A stretch of DNA of 64,000 nucleotides from Peptoniphilus_A sp022767005 (GCF_050315115.1 NZ_JBNPOJ010000002.1:62001-126000); one strand, 5' to 3'; positions 8,630 through 17,514 are shown, counted from the stretch's first letter. Made by a program: numbers and translations. The notes: generated by a model not told the origin, from the sequence alone.

Positions 8630-8655
8630 GTTGATTAAGAATAGGGTGGGTGGCT

Positions 8656-9654
8656 ATGAATATTTTTTTAAACGATTACAATGATTTTGGTTCAAAAGAA
8701 ATCTACAACGAAATAAGTAAAATTTTTGACGAGAAAATTTCTGGATATGGATTAGATAAAATTTCAAACTCTGCACGAGAATTAATTTTAAAAGAAATAG
8801 ATAGGGATGCAGATATTGAATTTGTTTCAGGTGGTACTGCTACAAATATTTTGGCGACAACTTTTTGTTTAAGACCTTATGAAGCAGTTTTGTCTGCTTC
8901 TACTGGGCACATAACTCATCATGAGACGGGATCTATTGAGGCAACGGGTCATAAAGTTGTGACAATTAAAACCTCAGATGGCAAAATAAGGGCAAGTGAA
9001 ATAAAAGATTTAGTGGAAAATCAATCTGGAGAAATTGATGTAAAAATAAAAGTTGTCTACATTTCACAAACAACAGAAGTTGGAACAGTTTATTCCCTTG
9101 AAGAGATAAAAGAAATTTATAGAGTTTGCGAGGAAGAAAATCTTTATTTATACATTGACGGAGCGAGAATTGCTCACGCAATGGCTGCAAATAATACAAA
9201 ATTATCGGATTATGCTAAGTATTCTCATATTTTTTCTATTGGCGGCACAAAGAATGGTGCAATTTTTGGCGAAGCTTTAGTAATTTTAGAAGATGACTTG
9301 AAAAAAGATTTTAGATATTATTTAAAACAAAGGGGAGCCATGATGGCAAAAACTTTTTTGATAGGTTTGTCTTTTAAAGTATTATTCGAGGACGGACTTT
9401 ATTACAAAAATGCAAATAGAGCTTATGAAATGTCAAGACTTTTAGTTGAAGGTCTAAAGGAAATTGGAAGAGAGCCACTTTTTGGCGAATCAAACCAAAT
9501 ATTTATAAAGTCAAATCCAGATGAAATCAAAAAATTAGAAAAAGAAAATATTTTTGAAATAGATAATAAGAAAGACTCAATAATTAGATTAGTTACAAAT
9601 TACAGAACATCAGAAGAAGACGTAAGAGGATTTTTAAATTCTATTAAAAATTAG
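8656..9654 (+). CDS. Low-specificity L-threonine aldolase family protein
   Basis: 332 residues. PLP enzyme expected to cleave L-threonine (or allo-threonine) to glycine and acetaldehyde. Visible family features are FVSGGTATNILA, GHITHHETGSIEATGHKV, LYIDGARIAHAMA and the PLP lysine in SIGGTKNGA. ATG 8656 is preferred over the in-frame GTG 8650 because AGGGTGGG (8643-8650) lies at proper distance from it and overlaps the GTG. The next gene follows after 8 bases. Confidence 0.88.
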   Translation: MNIFLNDYNDFGSKEIYNEISKIFDEKISGYGLDKISNSARELILKEIDRDADIEFVSGGTATNILATTFCLRPYEAVLSASTGHITHHETGSIEATGHKVVTIKTSDGKIRASEIKDLVENQSGEIDVKIKVVYISQTTEVGTVYSLEEIKEIYRVCEEENLYLYIDGARIAHAMAANNTKLSDYAKYSHIFSIGGTKNGAIFGEALVILEDDLKKDFRYYLKQRGAMMAKTFLIGLSFKVLFEDGLYYKNANRAYEMSRLLVEGLKEIGREPLFGESNQIFIKSNPDEIKKLEKENIFEIDNKKDSIIRLVTNYRTSEEDVRGFLNSIKN

Positions 9655-9662
9655 GAGGAATT

Positions 9663-10298
9663 ATGTTAGACAGAAATATGACAGTTGAAGCTGCAGTAAT
9701 GGAAAACCCAAAAGTTTTAATGGAACTTCAAAAGCTTGGTGCAGAATATGATTTTATCGCTATGGAAAGTCTGGAAGACGCACTAAAATCTCTTGGCGAA
9801 AACTACGATGTCTTTATAAAAAAAGTTGAAGACCACACTGATTTTAAAGATATGCAAAGAGTTAGAAAGATGAATAAAGAAGAGCTCATAAACTATATTA
9901 TAGACGAAATTCATCCTAAGGAACTTGAAACTATTGAAAAAATTGATGGCATTTTTAGAGGCGCAATCAAAAAATATTATAGAGAAAGAGGGGAACAACT
10001 TTTTGTAATTTATGAAGTGCTTCTACTAATTAAGGCAGAACTTGTTTCACACTTTTCTAGCGAAGAAGAGTTTGAATTTAAGGACTCTTTAGCAGGAAAG
10101 AACGTGGATTTTGAAAATCTTATTGCAGAACATGAAAAGACAATTGGACTTTTTGACAGAATAAAATACCTAACTCGCGACTATAAGATGAATGCAGAGG
10201 AGCCTGAAGTTAAAGAACTTAACAAACTTATGGGTGAACTTGACGAAGACATGAGAAGACATATTTACATCGAAAACGAAATTTTATTTAAGATGTAA
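9663..10298 (+). CDS. Ric/ScdA/YtfE-type iron-sulfur cluster repair protein
   Basis: 211 residues. The N-terminal segment (MTVEAAVMENPKVLMELQKL) is the DUF1858/ScdA-N helical domain. The rest is a hemerythrin-like bundle with the di-iron ligand blocks IHPKELETI, SHFSSEEEFEF, EHEKTIGLFDRI and HIYIENEILF. These proteins repair Fe-S clusters damaged by nitric oxide or oxidants. AGGAGG precedes the ATG, and the gene follows the threonine aldolase closely. A terminator comes after it. Confidence 0.87.
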   Translation: MLDRNMTVEAAVMENPKVLMELQKLGAEYDFIAMESLEDALKSLGENYDVFIKKVEDHTDFKDMQRVRKMNKEELINYIIDEIHPKELETIEKIDGIFRGAIKKYYRERGEQLFVIYEVLLLIKAELVSHFSSEEEFEFKDSLAGKNVDFENLIAEHEKTIGLFDRIKYLTRDYKMNAEEPEVKELNKLMGELDEDMRRHIYIENEILFKM

Positions 10299-10321
10299 TA
10301 GCAATTAATAAATAATTAGGG

Positions 10322-10349
10322 ATGGTTTAGCTTTGCTAGACCATTTTTT
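10322..10349 (+). terminator. Intrinsic terminator after the Ric gene
   Basis: ATGGTTTAG/CTAGACCAT stem (9 bp with one G-U pair), 5-base loop, then six T. Confidence 0.8.
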
Positions 10350-10539
10350 GATTATTTTAGTTACATAATTCCAATTGGTTTATTTTTATTATAAAAATTA
10401 TTGAGTATATCAATTTTATCTCCTTTACCAATTCTTTGAAAAAAATTAATAGTATTTATTATTTTAGTGTTATATTTTGTTTTTATAAGATTTTCCTTTG
10501 TAACTGTTTTTTATTGTACTAAGAATTATTTTGAAATAC
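10350..10539. other. Intergenic stretch, nothing recognised
   Basis: Very AT-rich. No open frame with a ribosome site and no strong hairpin on either strand. It separates the Ric terminator from the copper promoter. Confidence 0.5.
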
Positions 10540-10568
10540 TTGTAAAAAAATCAAAGAAGTGTTACTAT
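10540..10568 (+). promoter_or_regulatory. Promoter of the copper operon
   Basis: TTGTAA (10540-10545), a 17-bp spacer and TACTAT (10563-10568). Overlapping TATAAA at 10566-10571 is an alternative -10. Confidence 0.5.
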
Positions 10569-10577
10569 AAAAACATA

Positions 10578-10596
10578 GACACCCCAGGGGGAGTGT
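10578..10596 (+). promoter_or_regulatory. CsoR-like operator
   Basis: ACACCCCAGGGGGAGTGT is a near-palindrome with C-rich and G-rich half-sites, the usual form of CsoR copper-sensor operators. It lies at the expected transcription start between the -10 and the copA ribosome site. A CsoR-type gene is in the same operon. In this AT-rich sequence a block of this composition stands out. Confidence 0.7.
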
Positions 10597-10606
10597 AGGA
10601 GGCAAT

Positions 10607-13324
10607 ATGGAGAAAAAATTTGATGTGAGTGGAATGACTTGTGCATCTTGCGTTGCCAATGTAACTAAAGCTGTGGAAAAGCTAGATGGCGTTATAGATG
10701 CAAATGTAAATCTCATGACCAACTCAATGAGGGTAAATTACGACGAAAATAAAGTAAATGATGAAAAAATTATAAATTCGGTGGAGAAGATTGGCTACGG
10801 AGCAAGAGTTGCTGGTGAAAAAAATTCAGTAGAAAATAAAATAGATAATAGAGAAAAAAATTTAAAAAATAGACTTATTTATTCAACTATTTTTATGCTC
10901 GTGCTAATGTATGTAGCCATGGGACATATGGTAAAATTACCAAGTCCATGGATTTTCCAAGGGAGAGAAGGTTCAATAATTTTTGCATTCACACAATTTC
11001 TATTGGCACTTCCAGTAGTATACATCAATAGAGAATTTTACATTTCAGGATTTAAGGGACTTAAAAACAGGGCGCCAAACATGGATAGTTTAGTTGCCAT
11101 AGGATCATTGGCGGCATTAGTCTATGGTATTTTTGCCATTTACATGATGGCTTATGGATTTGGATATGGCAAAATGGAAATTGTTGATAATTACAGACAC
11201 AATCTTTATTTCGAATCCTCTGCCATGATTTTAACTTTAATAACAGTTGGAAAATATTTGGAAGAAAAATCTAAAAATAAAACTAGGTCATCAATTTCAA
11301 AACTTATGGATCTTGCACCCAAAGTGGCAACTGTAATTGAAGATGACAAAGAAACCCAAAAAAATATTGAAGATGTAAGGATTGGCGATGTTTTAATTGT
11401 AAGACCAGGAGAATCTGTTGCAGTTGATGGTAAAATAATAGAGGGTTCTTCATCTCTCGATGAATCGGCAGTAACGGGTGAATCTATGCCAGTTTCAAAG
11501 TCTATTGGTGATAGAGTTATCTCTGCATCCATTAACACAACGGGGTCCTTTAAATTTGTGGCAGAAAAAGTTGGCGAAGATACGACAATTTCACAAATTA
11601 TTAAATTAGTGGATGAGGCAAATCAGTCCAAGGCACCAATTGCAAAATTAGCAGACAAAATTGCAGGAATTTTTGTGCCAGCAGTTTTAATTATTTCGCT
11701 AGTAACCTTTGTAGCGTGGATGATAATGGGATACGGATTTGAAACTTCTCTTAATTTTGCAATTTCAGTTCTTGTAATATCTTGTCCTTGCGCCCTTGGA
11801 CTTGCAACTCCAGTTTCAATAATGGTTGCGACGGGTAAAAGTGCGGACTTTGGACTACTCTTTAAAAATGCAGAAGTTTTAGAAAATCTTGGCAAAATTG
11901 ATGTCATAGTCATGGATAAAACTGGTACTATAACAGAGGGAAAACCAGAAATAACAGATATTATAACAGACCTAAATGAAGAAGAATTTATAAAAATTGC
12001 GGCATCAGTGGAAAAAAATTCACAACATCCACTGGCATCTGCAATATTAAAATATGCTAATGAGAAAAAAATAAAATTAAAGAATGTAAATAATTTCAAT
12101 TCAGTTAGTGGTAGAGGTCTTAGTGGGACTTTGGATGGCACAAAATACTTTGCCGGCAACAAAGAGTTTATGCTTGAAGAAAAAATCGACACAAAAGATT
12201 ATGAAAACAAAGCAGAGAAGCTTCAAGAAGAAGGCAAAACATCAATGTACTTTGCAAATTCAAAGGAAGTTATTGGCATAATTTCTGTAAAAGATCTTCC
12301 TAAAAAGAGTTCTAAAGATGCAATAGGACTTTTAAGGAAAATGGGCAAAAAAATAATTATGTTAACTGGCGACAATGAGAAGACTGCAAAGGCCATTGCT
12401 AATGAAATTGGCGTTGATAAAACTTTTGCAGGATTGCTCCCTGAAGACAAAAATAAAAAAATTGATGAAATTCAAAAATCTGGTGAAAAAGTCCTAATGA
12501 TTGGCGATGGAATAAATGATGCACCATCTCTAGCTAAGGCTGACATTGGAATGGCAATAGGGCATGGCACAGATGTGGCAATTGAATCATCAGATGTGGT
12601 GCTAATGAGATCTGACCTTTTAGATGTAGTATCTGCACTTGAACTATCAAAAGCAACAATAAAAAACATCAAGGAAAATTTATTTTGGGCATTTTTCTAT
12701 AATACAATAGGAATTCCCATTGCTGCGGGAATTTTATTTCCAAAATTTGGCATAAAATTATCGCCAATGATTGGAGCCTTTGCCATGAGTATGAGTTCAG
12801 TTTTTGTTGTAAATAATGCTCTTAGGCTTAGAAAATTTAAGCCAAGGGGTATAAATTCTGTAGAAAAACACAATGAAAATATAGAAACTAAAAAAGAAAA
12901 GGTAACTACAATAAAAGTTGGTGGAATGATGTGTGAACATTGCGAAAAGAGAGTATCTGAAGCAATAAAAAATACAAAAAAAGCAAGAGAAGTAGTTGCA
13001 GATCACAATAGTGGGACTGTAAAATTTATTGACGAGGGAATAACACCTAAAGAGATAAAAGAAGCAGTTGAAGATGTTGGTTATGAAATTATTAAAAATA
13101 AAGGAGAAGATAATATGGAAAAAATTTTAAAAGTTGAAGGAATGTCTTGTAATCACTGTGTAGCAACAGTAAAAAAAGCACTAGAAAGTGTAGAAGGCGT
13201 GTCTGAAGCCAATGTATTGTTAGAAGAAAAAAGAGCAGAAGTAAAACTCGACAAAGAAGTTTCATCTGATGAGCTTGTAAAAGCAGTTGAAGAAGCAGGT
13301 TATTCTGCAAAAATAGAAAAATGA
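10607..13324 (+). CDS. copA: Copper-exporting P1B-type ATPase with CopZ-like C-terminal fusion
   Basis: 905 residues, longer than the usual 740-820. Heavy-metal-associated domain 1 has GMTCASC (9-15). The ATPase core has CPC in SCPCALGLATP (about 392), DKTGT (about 437, phosphorylated Asp), SQHPLA and GDGINDAPSLAKAD (about 632). MSMSSVFVVNNALRLR is the last-helix signature of Cu(I) pumps. Two further metal-binding domains follow the core: GMMCEHC (about 773-779) and GMSCNHC (about 845-851). C-terminal domains are unusual, and the last one resembles a free CopZ chaperone with its own start signals. The gene exports Cu(I) across the membrane and overlaps csoR by ATGA. Confidence 0.95.
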   Translation: MEKKFDVSGMTCASCVANVTKAVEKLDGVIDANVNLMTNSMRVNYDENKVNDEKIINSVEKIGYGARVAGEKNSVENKIDNREKNLKNRLIYSTIFMLVLMYVAMGHMVKLPSPWIFQGREGSIIFAFTQFLLALPVVYINREFYISGFKGLKNRAPNMDSLVAIGSLAALVYGIFAIYMMAYGFGYGKMEIVDNYRHNLYFESSAMILTLITVGKYLEEKSKNKTRSSISKLMDLAPKVATVIEDDKETQKNIEDVRIGDVLIVRPGESVAVDGKIIEGSSSLDESAVTGESMPVSKSIGDRVISASINTTGSFKFVAEKVGEDTTISQIIKLVDEANQSKAPIAKLADKIAGIFVPAVLIISLVTFVAWMIMGYGFETSLNFAISVLVISCPCALGLATPVSIMVATGKSADFGLLFKNAEVLENLGKIDVIVMDKTGTITEGKPEITDIITDLNEEEFIKIAASVEKNSQHPLASAILKYANEKKIKLKNVNNFNSVSGRGLSGTLDGTKYFAGNKEFMLEEKIDTKDYENKAEKLQEEGKTSMYFANSKEVIGIISVKDLPKKSSKDAIGLLRKMGKKIIMLTGDNEKTAKAIANEIGVDKTFAGLLPEDKNKKIDEIQKSGEKVLMIGDGINDAPSLAKADIGMAIGHGTDVAIESSDVVLMRSDLLDVVSALELSKATIKNIKENLFWAFFYNTIGIPIAAGILFPKFGIKLSPMIGAFAMSMSSVFVVNNALRLRKFKPRGINSVEKHNENIETKKEKVTTIKVGGMMCEHCEKRVSEAIKNTKKAREVVADHNSGTVKFIDEGITPKEIKEAVEDVGYEIIKNKGEDNMEKILKVEGMSCNHCVATVKKALESVEGVSEANVLLEEKRAEVKLDKEVSSDELVKAVEEAGYSAKIEK
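13101..13117 (+). promoter_or_regulatory. Internal ribosome-binding site and ATG for a separate CopZ-like protein
   Basis: AAGGAG at 13101-13106 is 8 bases before ATG 13115-13117, which is in frame with copA (codon 837). Starting here gives a 69-residue protein ending at 13324: one complete metal-binding domain (GMSCNHC) with CopZ-like length. Whether ribosomes start here is inference. Confidence 0.5.
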
Positions 13325-13590
13325 GAGCAGAAAAAGATGTGCAGCTTAGAAAATTAAAAACTGTTAGAGGACAAATTGACGGACTCATAAAAATGGTTGA
13401 AGATGACAGGTATTGTATAGACATTTCAAACCAACTTATGGCATCAATTTCCATCTTAAAGAACATTAACAGAGATGTCTTAACAGCACATTTAAAGGGC
13501 TGCGTCAAAGAATCTTATAATAAGAGTGAAGGAGAAATCGACGAAAAAATTGAAGAAATAAATAGCATAATAAATAAGCTTTCAAAGTAG
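13321..13590 (+). CDS. csoR: CsoR-family copper-sensing repressor
   Basis: 89 residues, all-helical DUF156/CsoR family. The Cu(I)-binding triad is complete: C32 (in YCIDI), H57 and C61 (in AHLKGC). RGQIDGLIKMVE is the typical helix-1 block. Its start overlaps the copA stop (ATGA). It probably binds the C/G-rich palindrome before copA and releases it when copper binds, making the operon self-regulated. Confidence 0.9.
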   Translation: MRAEKDVQLRKLKTVRGQIDGLIKMVEDDRYCIDISNQLMASISILKNINRDVLTAHLKGCVKESYNKSEGEIDEKIEEINSIINKLSK

Positions 13591-13599
13591 GAGTTATTT

Positions 13600-14055
13600 A
13601 TGAAAAAAATAGCAATTTTATTTATTGCTTTGGCTTTTTTAACATCTTGCAAAAAAAGCAAAGGCTATGAAATAAAATTTAGATCTGGAGAAAGCTATAA
13701 ATTTGAAGAGTTATCTGTGAAAGTAATTGACGATGAAGAAAAAATGACTACAAGAGAAATTTTTAATAGCCTTGATGACAAAGATCAAGAAAAGATGAAA
13801 GAAATAATAAAATTACTTGAAAAATGTGAAGTTGTCGATGGAGGATACGCTTACGACTCAATACCAGACCACGAGTCTTTGTTGCTTGAATTTAAAAACA
13901 AAAAGAATGAGGACATGATTTATATGTATGATACCAAAAGAGATAGAAATACAAAAAAATTCCACTACACATTTTCAGGTAGTCTTGGAAAATACGATAG
14001 TCCAGCAATTTTTTCAGACGAAGATTTAATTTCAAAGATAAAAAGCATAGTATAA
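13600..14055 (+). CDS. Small lipoprotein of unknown function in the copper operon
   Basis: 151 residues with a lipoprotein signal (MKKIAILFIALAFLTSC, lipobox LTSC). The mature part is charged, with one Cys (ECVV-like context in LEKCEVVDGG) and no Met- or His-rich metal motif. It starts 9 bases after csoR with a good ribosome site and is followed by a terminator, so it is the last gene of the copper transcript. A link to copper rests on position only. Confidence 0.7.
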   Translation: MKKIAILFIALAFLTSCKKSKGYEIKFRSGESYKFEELSVKVIDDEEKMTTREIFNSLDDKDQEKMKEIIKLLEKCEVVDGGYAYDSIPDHESLLLEFKNKKNEDMIYMYDTKRDRNTKKFHYTFSGSLGKYDSPAIFSDEDLISKIKSIV

Positions 14056-14076
14056 TAATAAAATAAAAACAAAGAA

Positions 14077-14108
14077 AAATCACGGTCTTTTTTATGCCGT
14101 GATTTTTT
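14077..14108. terminator. Bidirectional intrinsic terminator
   Basis: Perfect 9-bp stem AAATCACGG/CCGTGATTT with T runs on both strands, between the converging lipoprotein and phospholipase D-like genes. Confidence 0.85.
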
Positions 14109-14117
14109 ATAGATTTT

Positions 14118-15521
14118 TTACCAAGTGCAAAGTCCTGTCTTTTCCTGTATTTTCCAAAGTATTCTCATAAAAAATCTATTTTCATAAAAATTTTCTAAAG
14201 GTAAAGTATATTCGCCGTTTTTATTATTCCAAATTCTAGAAAAATACTCTTCCATTTCTCTTGGCAATGTAGAATTTTTTTCCATTTCCACAGCCAAATT
14301 TGTTTCCAAGTTAAAATTATCTAAATTTCTCCTTGTATAATTAGCACTTCCAAGTATTGCAAGGGGATTTTTGTCCTTAAATTTAAAATAAATAAATTTT
14401 GTGTGAAATTGTTCACCAGAAGTTTGATACCAGCGAATATTTATGTCTGGATAATCTTCCTTTAATTCAGAGAGGGCAGGTCTATTAGGCGTGCCATTTT
14501 TTTCAAGACCAAAGGCATCTTTATTTAGGTCGGCGATAATTTTAACATATGCTCCACGCTTTGAAGCTTCACCTAAATCTTTTAAAATTCTAAATTCTGA
14601 AAGATAAAACATTCCGAGATTTATTTCATCACCTTTTTTCGCTTTTCTTATATTTTTTGAAATTTCTTCATAAATCTTTCCCTCAGTGATGATTTTTAAT
14701 TTGTAAGGAGAAGTAATTTCTTCTGCCTTAAAATTTTCTATTACATTAGGAAGTTTGTCAAAAAATATACTTTCAGATTTAATTAAATCTTCCATAGATT
14801 TGCCGCGAAAGACCATAGCAACATTGGAATGGTAAGCACTTGGGTCGTGTGGGTTTGCTGATGCAATTAAGGCTTCCTTTTCAGAAATTACAACTTTTCT
14901 GTGATTGCCCTTAAAGTTTGAGAGCTTTAAAATTGATCTCACATTTACTTTTTCTGCGTCTTTGTCAAAAAAGTTTTTGATCCAGCCACTGCCAGATGTA
15001 CCAAACCATTTTACATAGGCCCTGTAACCGCCAGATATTAATACATTGGAATCACGCATTTTATTCAAATCTGTAACCACAACATAAATTCCATTTTCGC
15101 GAAGTTTTTTTAAATTATTTTCTTCATAAGCTCCGTAAAAATTATTTATTGGATCTGTAACAAATAAAATTGGCATCTCTGGATTTTCTTTTTTCTTTGC
15201 AACTAAAAGATCAGTCATTTTTTCTACTTGATTAGGGAAGTCCATGGACTTGTCGTATTCATCGTTGAATAGGAAAAAATCAATCATTAGAAATTTTTGA
15301 GCATTCTTTATAGTTTCCATCTCGCGATTAAAGATTTTTTGCTGGTGAATTCTCTCTCCATCTTTCAGATAAGTAAGGTCGTATAAAAATTCACAATCGG
15401 AAGGCTTAAACTCACTGGAAATATTAGTTCCAGCTGGGTTTTTTGTATTTAAGCTGTATAAAATTGGCAAAAAAATAATCAATAAAACAATTAAAATCAT
15501 AATTTTCTTTTTCTTTTTCAA
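14118..15521 (-). CDS. Phospholipase D-like / cardiolipin synthase family membrane protein
   Basis: 467 residues. One N-terminal membrane segment (about 6-24) is followed by two PLD half-sites: NHRKVVISEKEALIASANPHD (about 213) and FHTKFIYF with GSANYTRRNLD (about 385). Both HxK pairs and the downstream SAN motifs are present, but the first site has Glu where HKD motifs have Asp. The family includes cardiolipin synthases and nucleases. A phospholipid transferase on the outer membrane face is likely but unproven. It stands alone between a terminator and a divergent operon. Confidence 0.82.
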   Translation of the reverse strand: MKKKKKIMILIVLLIIFLPILYSLNTKNPAGTNISSEFKPSDCEFLYDLTYLKDGERIHQQKIFNREMETIKNAQKFLMIDFFLFNDEYDKSMDFPNQVEKMTDLLVAKKKENPEMPILFVTDPINNFYGAYEENNLKKLRENGIYVVVTDLNKMRDSNVLISGGYRAYVKWFGTSGSGWIKNFFDKDAEKVNVRSILKLSNFKGNHRKVVISEKEALIASANPHDPSAYHSNVAMVFRGKSMEDLIKSESIFFDKLPNVIENFKAEEITSPYKLKIITEGKIYEEISKNIRKAKKGDEINLGMFYLSEFRILKDLGEASKRGAYVKIIADLNKDAFGLEKNGTPNRPALSELKEDYPDINIRWYQTSGEQFHTKFIYFKFKDKNPLAILGSANYTRRNLDNFNLETNLAVEMEKNSTLPREMEEYFSRIWNNKNGEYTLPLENFYENRFFMRILWKIQEKTGLCTW

Positions 15522-15591
15522 AGCTCCCTCCTTTAGCTTATTATAGCAAAATTTATGAATTAATTTGTAAAAATTATATATAAAATTAAAG

Positions 15592-15630
15592 TTGACAGGT
15601 GTTATATAGTGTTATATACTGTTATGCAAC
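15592..15630 (+). promoter_or_regulatory. Strong promoter overlapped by 10-bp tandem repeats (putative GntR operator)
   Basis: TTGACA (15592-15597), 17 bp, TATACT (15615-15620). GTTATATAGT (15601), GTTATATACT (15611) and the weaker GTTATGCAAC (15621) repeat every 10 bp across the spacer, -10 and start. This position suits autoregulation by the GntR protein encoded directly downstream. Confidence 0.65.
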
Positions 15631-15642
15631 AAGGAGAATAGA

Positions 15643-16032
15643 ATGAAAATTATTTTGGTAAATGGATCTGCAGTTCCTCTTTATGAGCAGATAAAAAACG
15701 CAATTAAAGAAAATATTTTAAAAAATTTTGTGGCTGCTGGTGAACAACTTCCTTCAGTTAGGAGTCTTTCCAAGGATTTAAAGGTAAGCATCTTGACAGT
15801 TAAAAAAGCTTATGACGAACTTGAAGCTGAAGGATTTGTTGAGTCGCGACAAGGTCTGGGAACTTTTGTATCTATAAAGGACTCTGAAGTAAAAAGAGAA
15901 GAATTACAAAAAAATTTAGAAAATCACTTACAAGAAGCAATAAATTTGTCGGCAGAGTTAAAGTTAGACAAGAAGACAATTATAGAATTATTTGAATTTT
16001 TATATGATGAAAGGGTGGACTATGATAAATAA
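15643..16032 (+). CDS. GntR family regulator, YtrA subfamily
   Basis: 129 residues. The N-terminal winged helix (about 10-75: PLYEQIKNAIKENI, GEQLPSVRSLSKDL, VKKAYDELEAEGFVESRQGLGTFV) is textbook GntR. The short C-terminal helical tail without an effector domain defines the YtrA subfamily, which usually represses its own operon of ABC exporter genes. AAGGAG precedes the ATG. Its 3' end overlaps the ATPase gene by 11 bases. Confidence 0.92.
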   Translation: MKIILVNGSAVPLYEQIKNAIKENILKNFVAAGEQLPSVRSLSKDLKVSILTVKKAYDELEAEGFVESRQGLGTFVSIKDSEVKREELQKNLENHLQEAINLSAELKLDKKTIIELFEFLYDERVDYDK

Positions 16033-16864
16033 AATTGAAGTAAAAAATTTAAAAAAGAATTATGGAAGTTTTACTCTTGGGCCAAATTCTTTTGGAATAA
16101 AAAGGGGATTTATCACAGGTTTTATTGGCAAAAATGGAATGGGAAAGACGACTACAATAAAGTCATTGCTGTCATTAATTAATTATGAAGGAGAAATTTT
16201 TGTTGATGGGAAAGATGCAAGAGGTTTAGAGTATCTTCAAGATGTGGGAATAATTATGGACGATTCTTTTTTGTCGAAAGATTGGAACATTTCTCTTGTA
16301 AATGAAGCAATGAAATGTGGCTATAAAAACTGGAATGAAGAAAAATTTTTTGATTATTTGAATAAATTTGAGATTGAAAAAAATAAAAAGGTTAAAGAAC
16401 TTTCTCGAGGAATGAAAATAAAGCTTATGTTTTCAATTGCTCTATCCCATGATTCAAATCTTTTAATTTTAGACGAGCCAACAAGTGGACTTGATCCAAG
16501 TATGCGCGATGAACTTACAGATATTTTAAAGGAATTTGTGGAAGATGAGAAAAATACAGTATTATTTTCAACTCACATAACAGAAGATTTAGATAGAATT
16601 GCTGATTATATAATTTTTATAGATAAGGGAAAAATTATTGACGACTGCAGTAAAGAAGAATTTGAAGAAAGATATTTTGTATTAAAAGGTGGAGAAGAAG
16701 AATTAAAACTCTTAGAAAATTTTGAAGTCCTTGGCATAAAATCAAGCGCAACCTACTTTGAAGCACTTGTGAAAAATATAAAAGAAGGGAGTATCCCAGA
16801 AGGAATAATTGTTGAAAAGCCAGATATAAATAAAGTTTTAGTTTTATATGGGAGGAAAAAATGA
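16022..16864 (+). CDS. ABC transporter ATP-binding protein (YtrB-like)
   Basis: 280 residues. Walker A GKNGMGKTT (about 37-45), signature LSRGM and Walker B LLILDEPTSGLDP, with the switch histidine in FSTHI. ATG 16022 is chosen because AAGGGTGG precedes it and the protein then begins with a normal ABC strand. An in-frame ATG at 15992 would add ten residues overlapping the regulator. With the next gene it should form a two-subunit exporter. The substrate is unknown, and related GntR-ABC sets respond to cell-envelope stress. Confidence 0.9.
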   Translation: MINKIEVKNLKKNYGSFTLGPNSFGIKRGFITGFIGKNGMGKTTTIKSLLSLINYEGEIFVDGKDARGLEYLQDVGIIMDDSFLSKDWNISLVNEAMKCGYKNWNEEKFFDYLNKFEIEKNKKVKELSRGMKIKLMFSIALSHDSNLLILDEPTSGLDPSMRDELTDILKEFVEDEKNTVLFSTHITEDLDRIADYIIFIDKGKIIDDCSKEEFEERYFVLKGGEEELKLLENFEVLGIKSSATYFEALVKNIKEGSIPEGIIVEKPDINKVLVLYGRKK

Positions 16865-17514
16865 AAGACATTAAAAAAATAATTAAGCTAGATTATATTT
16901 CTATTAAACCCTATTTTACATTAAAAAATTTAGCAATAATGCTTTTATTGTATTCATCTTATTGTTATTTAAGTAAAAATCCATTTATTGCAATGTCAAT
17001 GCCACTTCTTTTTGCAATAATTTACTCATCTTATCCCTTCTTAATTGGAGAAGAAGCTGGAATTGACGGACTCTATAAAATTTTTGGGATAAATTATAAA
17101 AATGTTGTGAGAGGAAGATATGTATTTACCTTAGTTTTATTTGTTATAAGTATAATAATTGGATTAATTTTTTCCATTGCGGCATTATTTTTTGTGGGAA
17201 AAATCCATATACAAATAGTATTTGCAAATATAGCAGCTTATCTCATAATTTATGTAATTTTAATTTCGCTTCAATATCCACTTTATTTTAAATATGGATA
17301 CAAGAAGGCAAAGACATTGTCATCTTTTACTTTTCTTGCATTTGGAGTTTTGTCATTTGCCACAGTATATCTTAGGGACAATATAAAGGGTATGCTAATA
17401 CTTATGACTGAAAATAAATTTTTTAGCCTTTTAATAATAACATTGATTATTTTGGTTATAATTTCTTCTTCAGTAAAGATATCAGAAAAATACTATAAGA
17501 AAAGAGAGTTTTAA
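16861..17514 (+). CDS. ABC-2 type transporter permease
   Basis: 217 residues with about six hydrophobic segments (around 25-45, 46-65, 85-110, 115-140, 150-170 and 180-200). EEAGIDGLYKIFGI between the first pairs resembles ABC-2 permeases of small two-component exporters such as peptide or lantibiotic self-protection pumps. The start overlaps the ATPase stop (ATGA). Confidence 0.85.
   Translation: MKDIKKIIKLDYISIKPYFTLKNLAIMLLLYSSYCYLSKNPFIAMSMPLLFAIIYSSYPFLIGEEAGIDGLYKIFGINYKNVVRGRYVFTLVLFVISIIIGLIFSIAALFFVGKIHIQIVFANIAAYLIIYVILISLQYPLYFKYGYKKAKTLSSFTFLAFGVLSFATVYLRDNIKGMLILMTENKFFSLLIITLIILVIISSSVKISEKYYKKREF

Noticed and set aside
11623..12192. Long antisense frame (189 codons) inside copA, with others at 11206-11538 and 13092-13508
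   Set aside because: Mirror of the strong copA coding frame, with no ribosome site and no family motifs.
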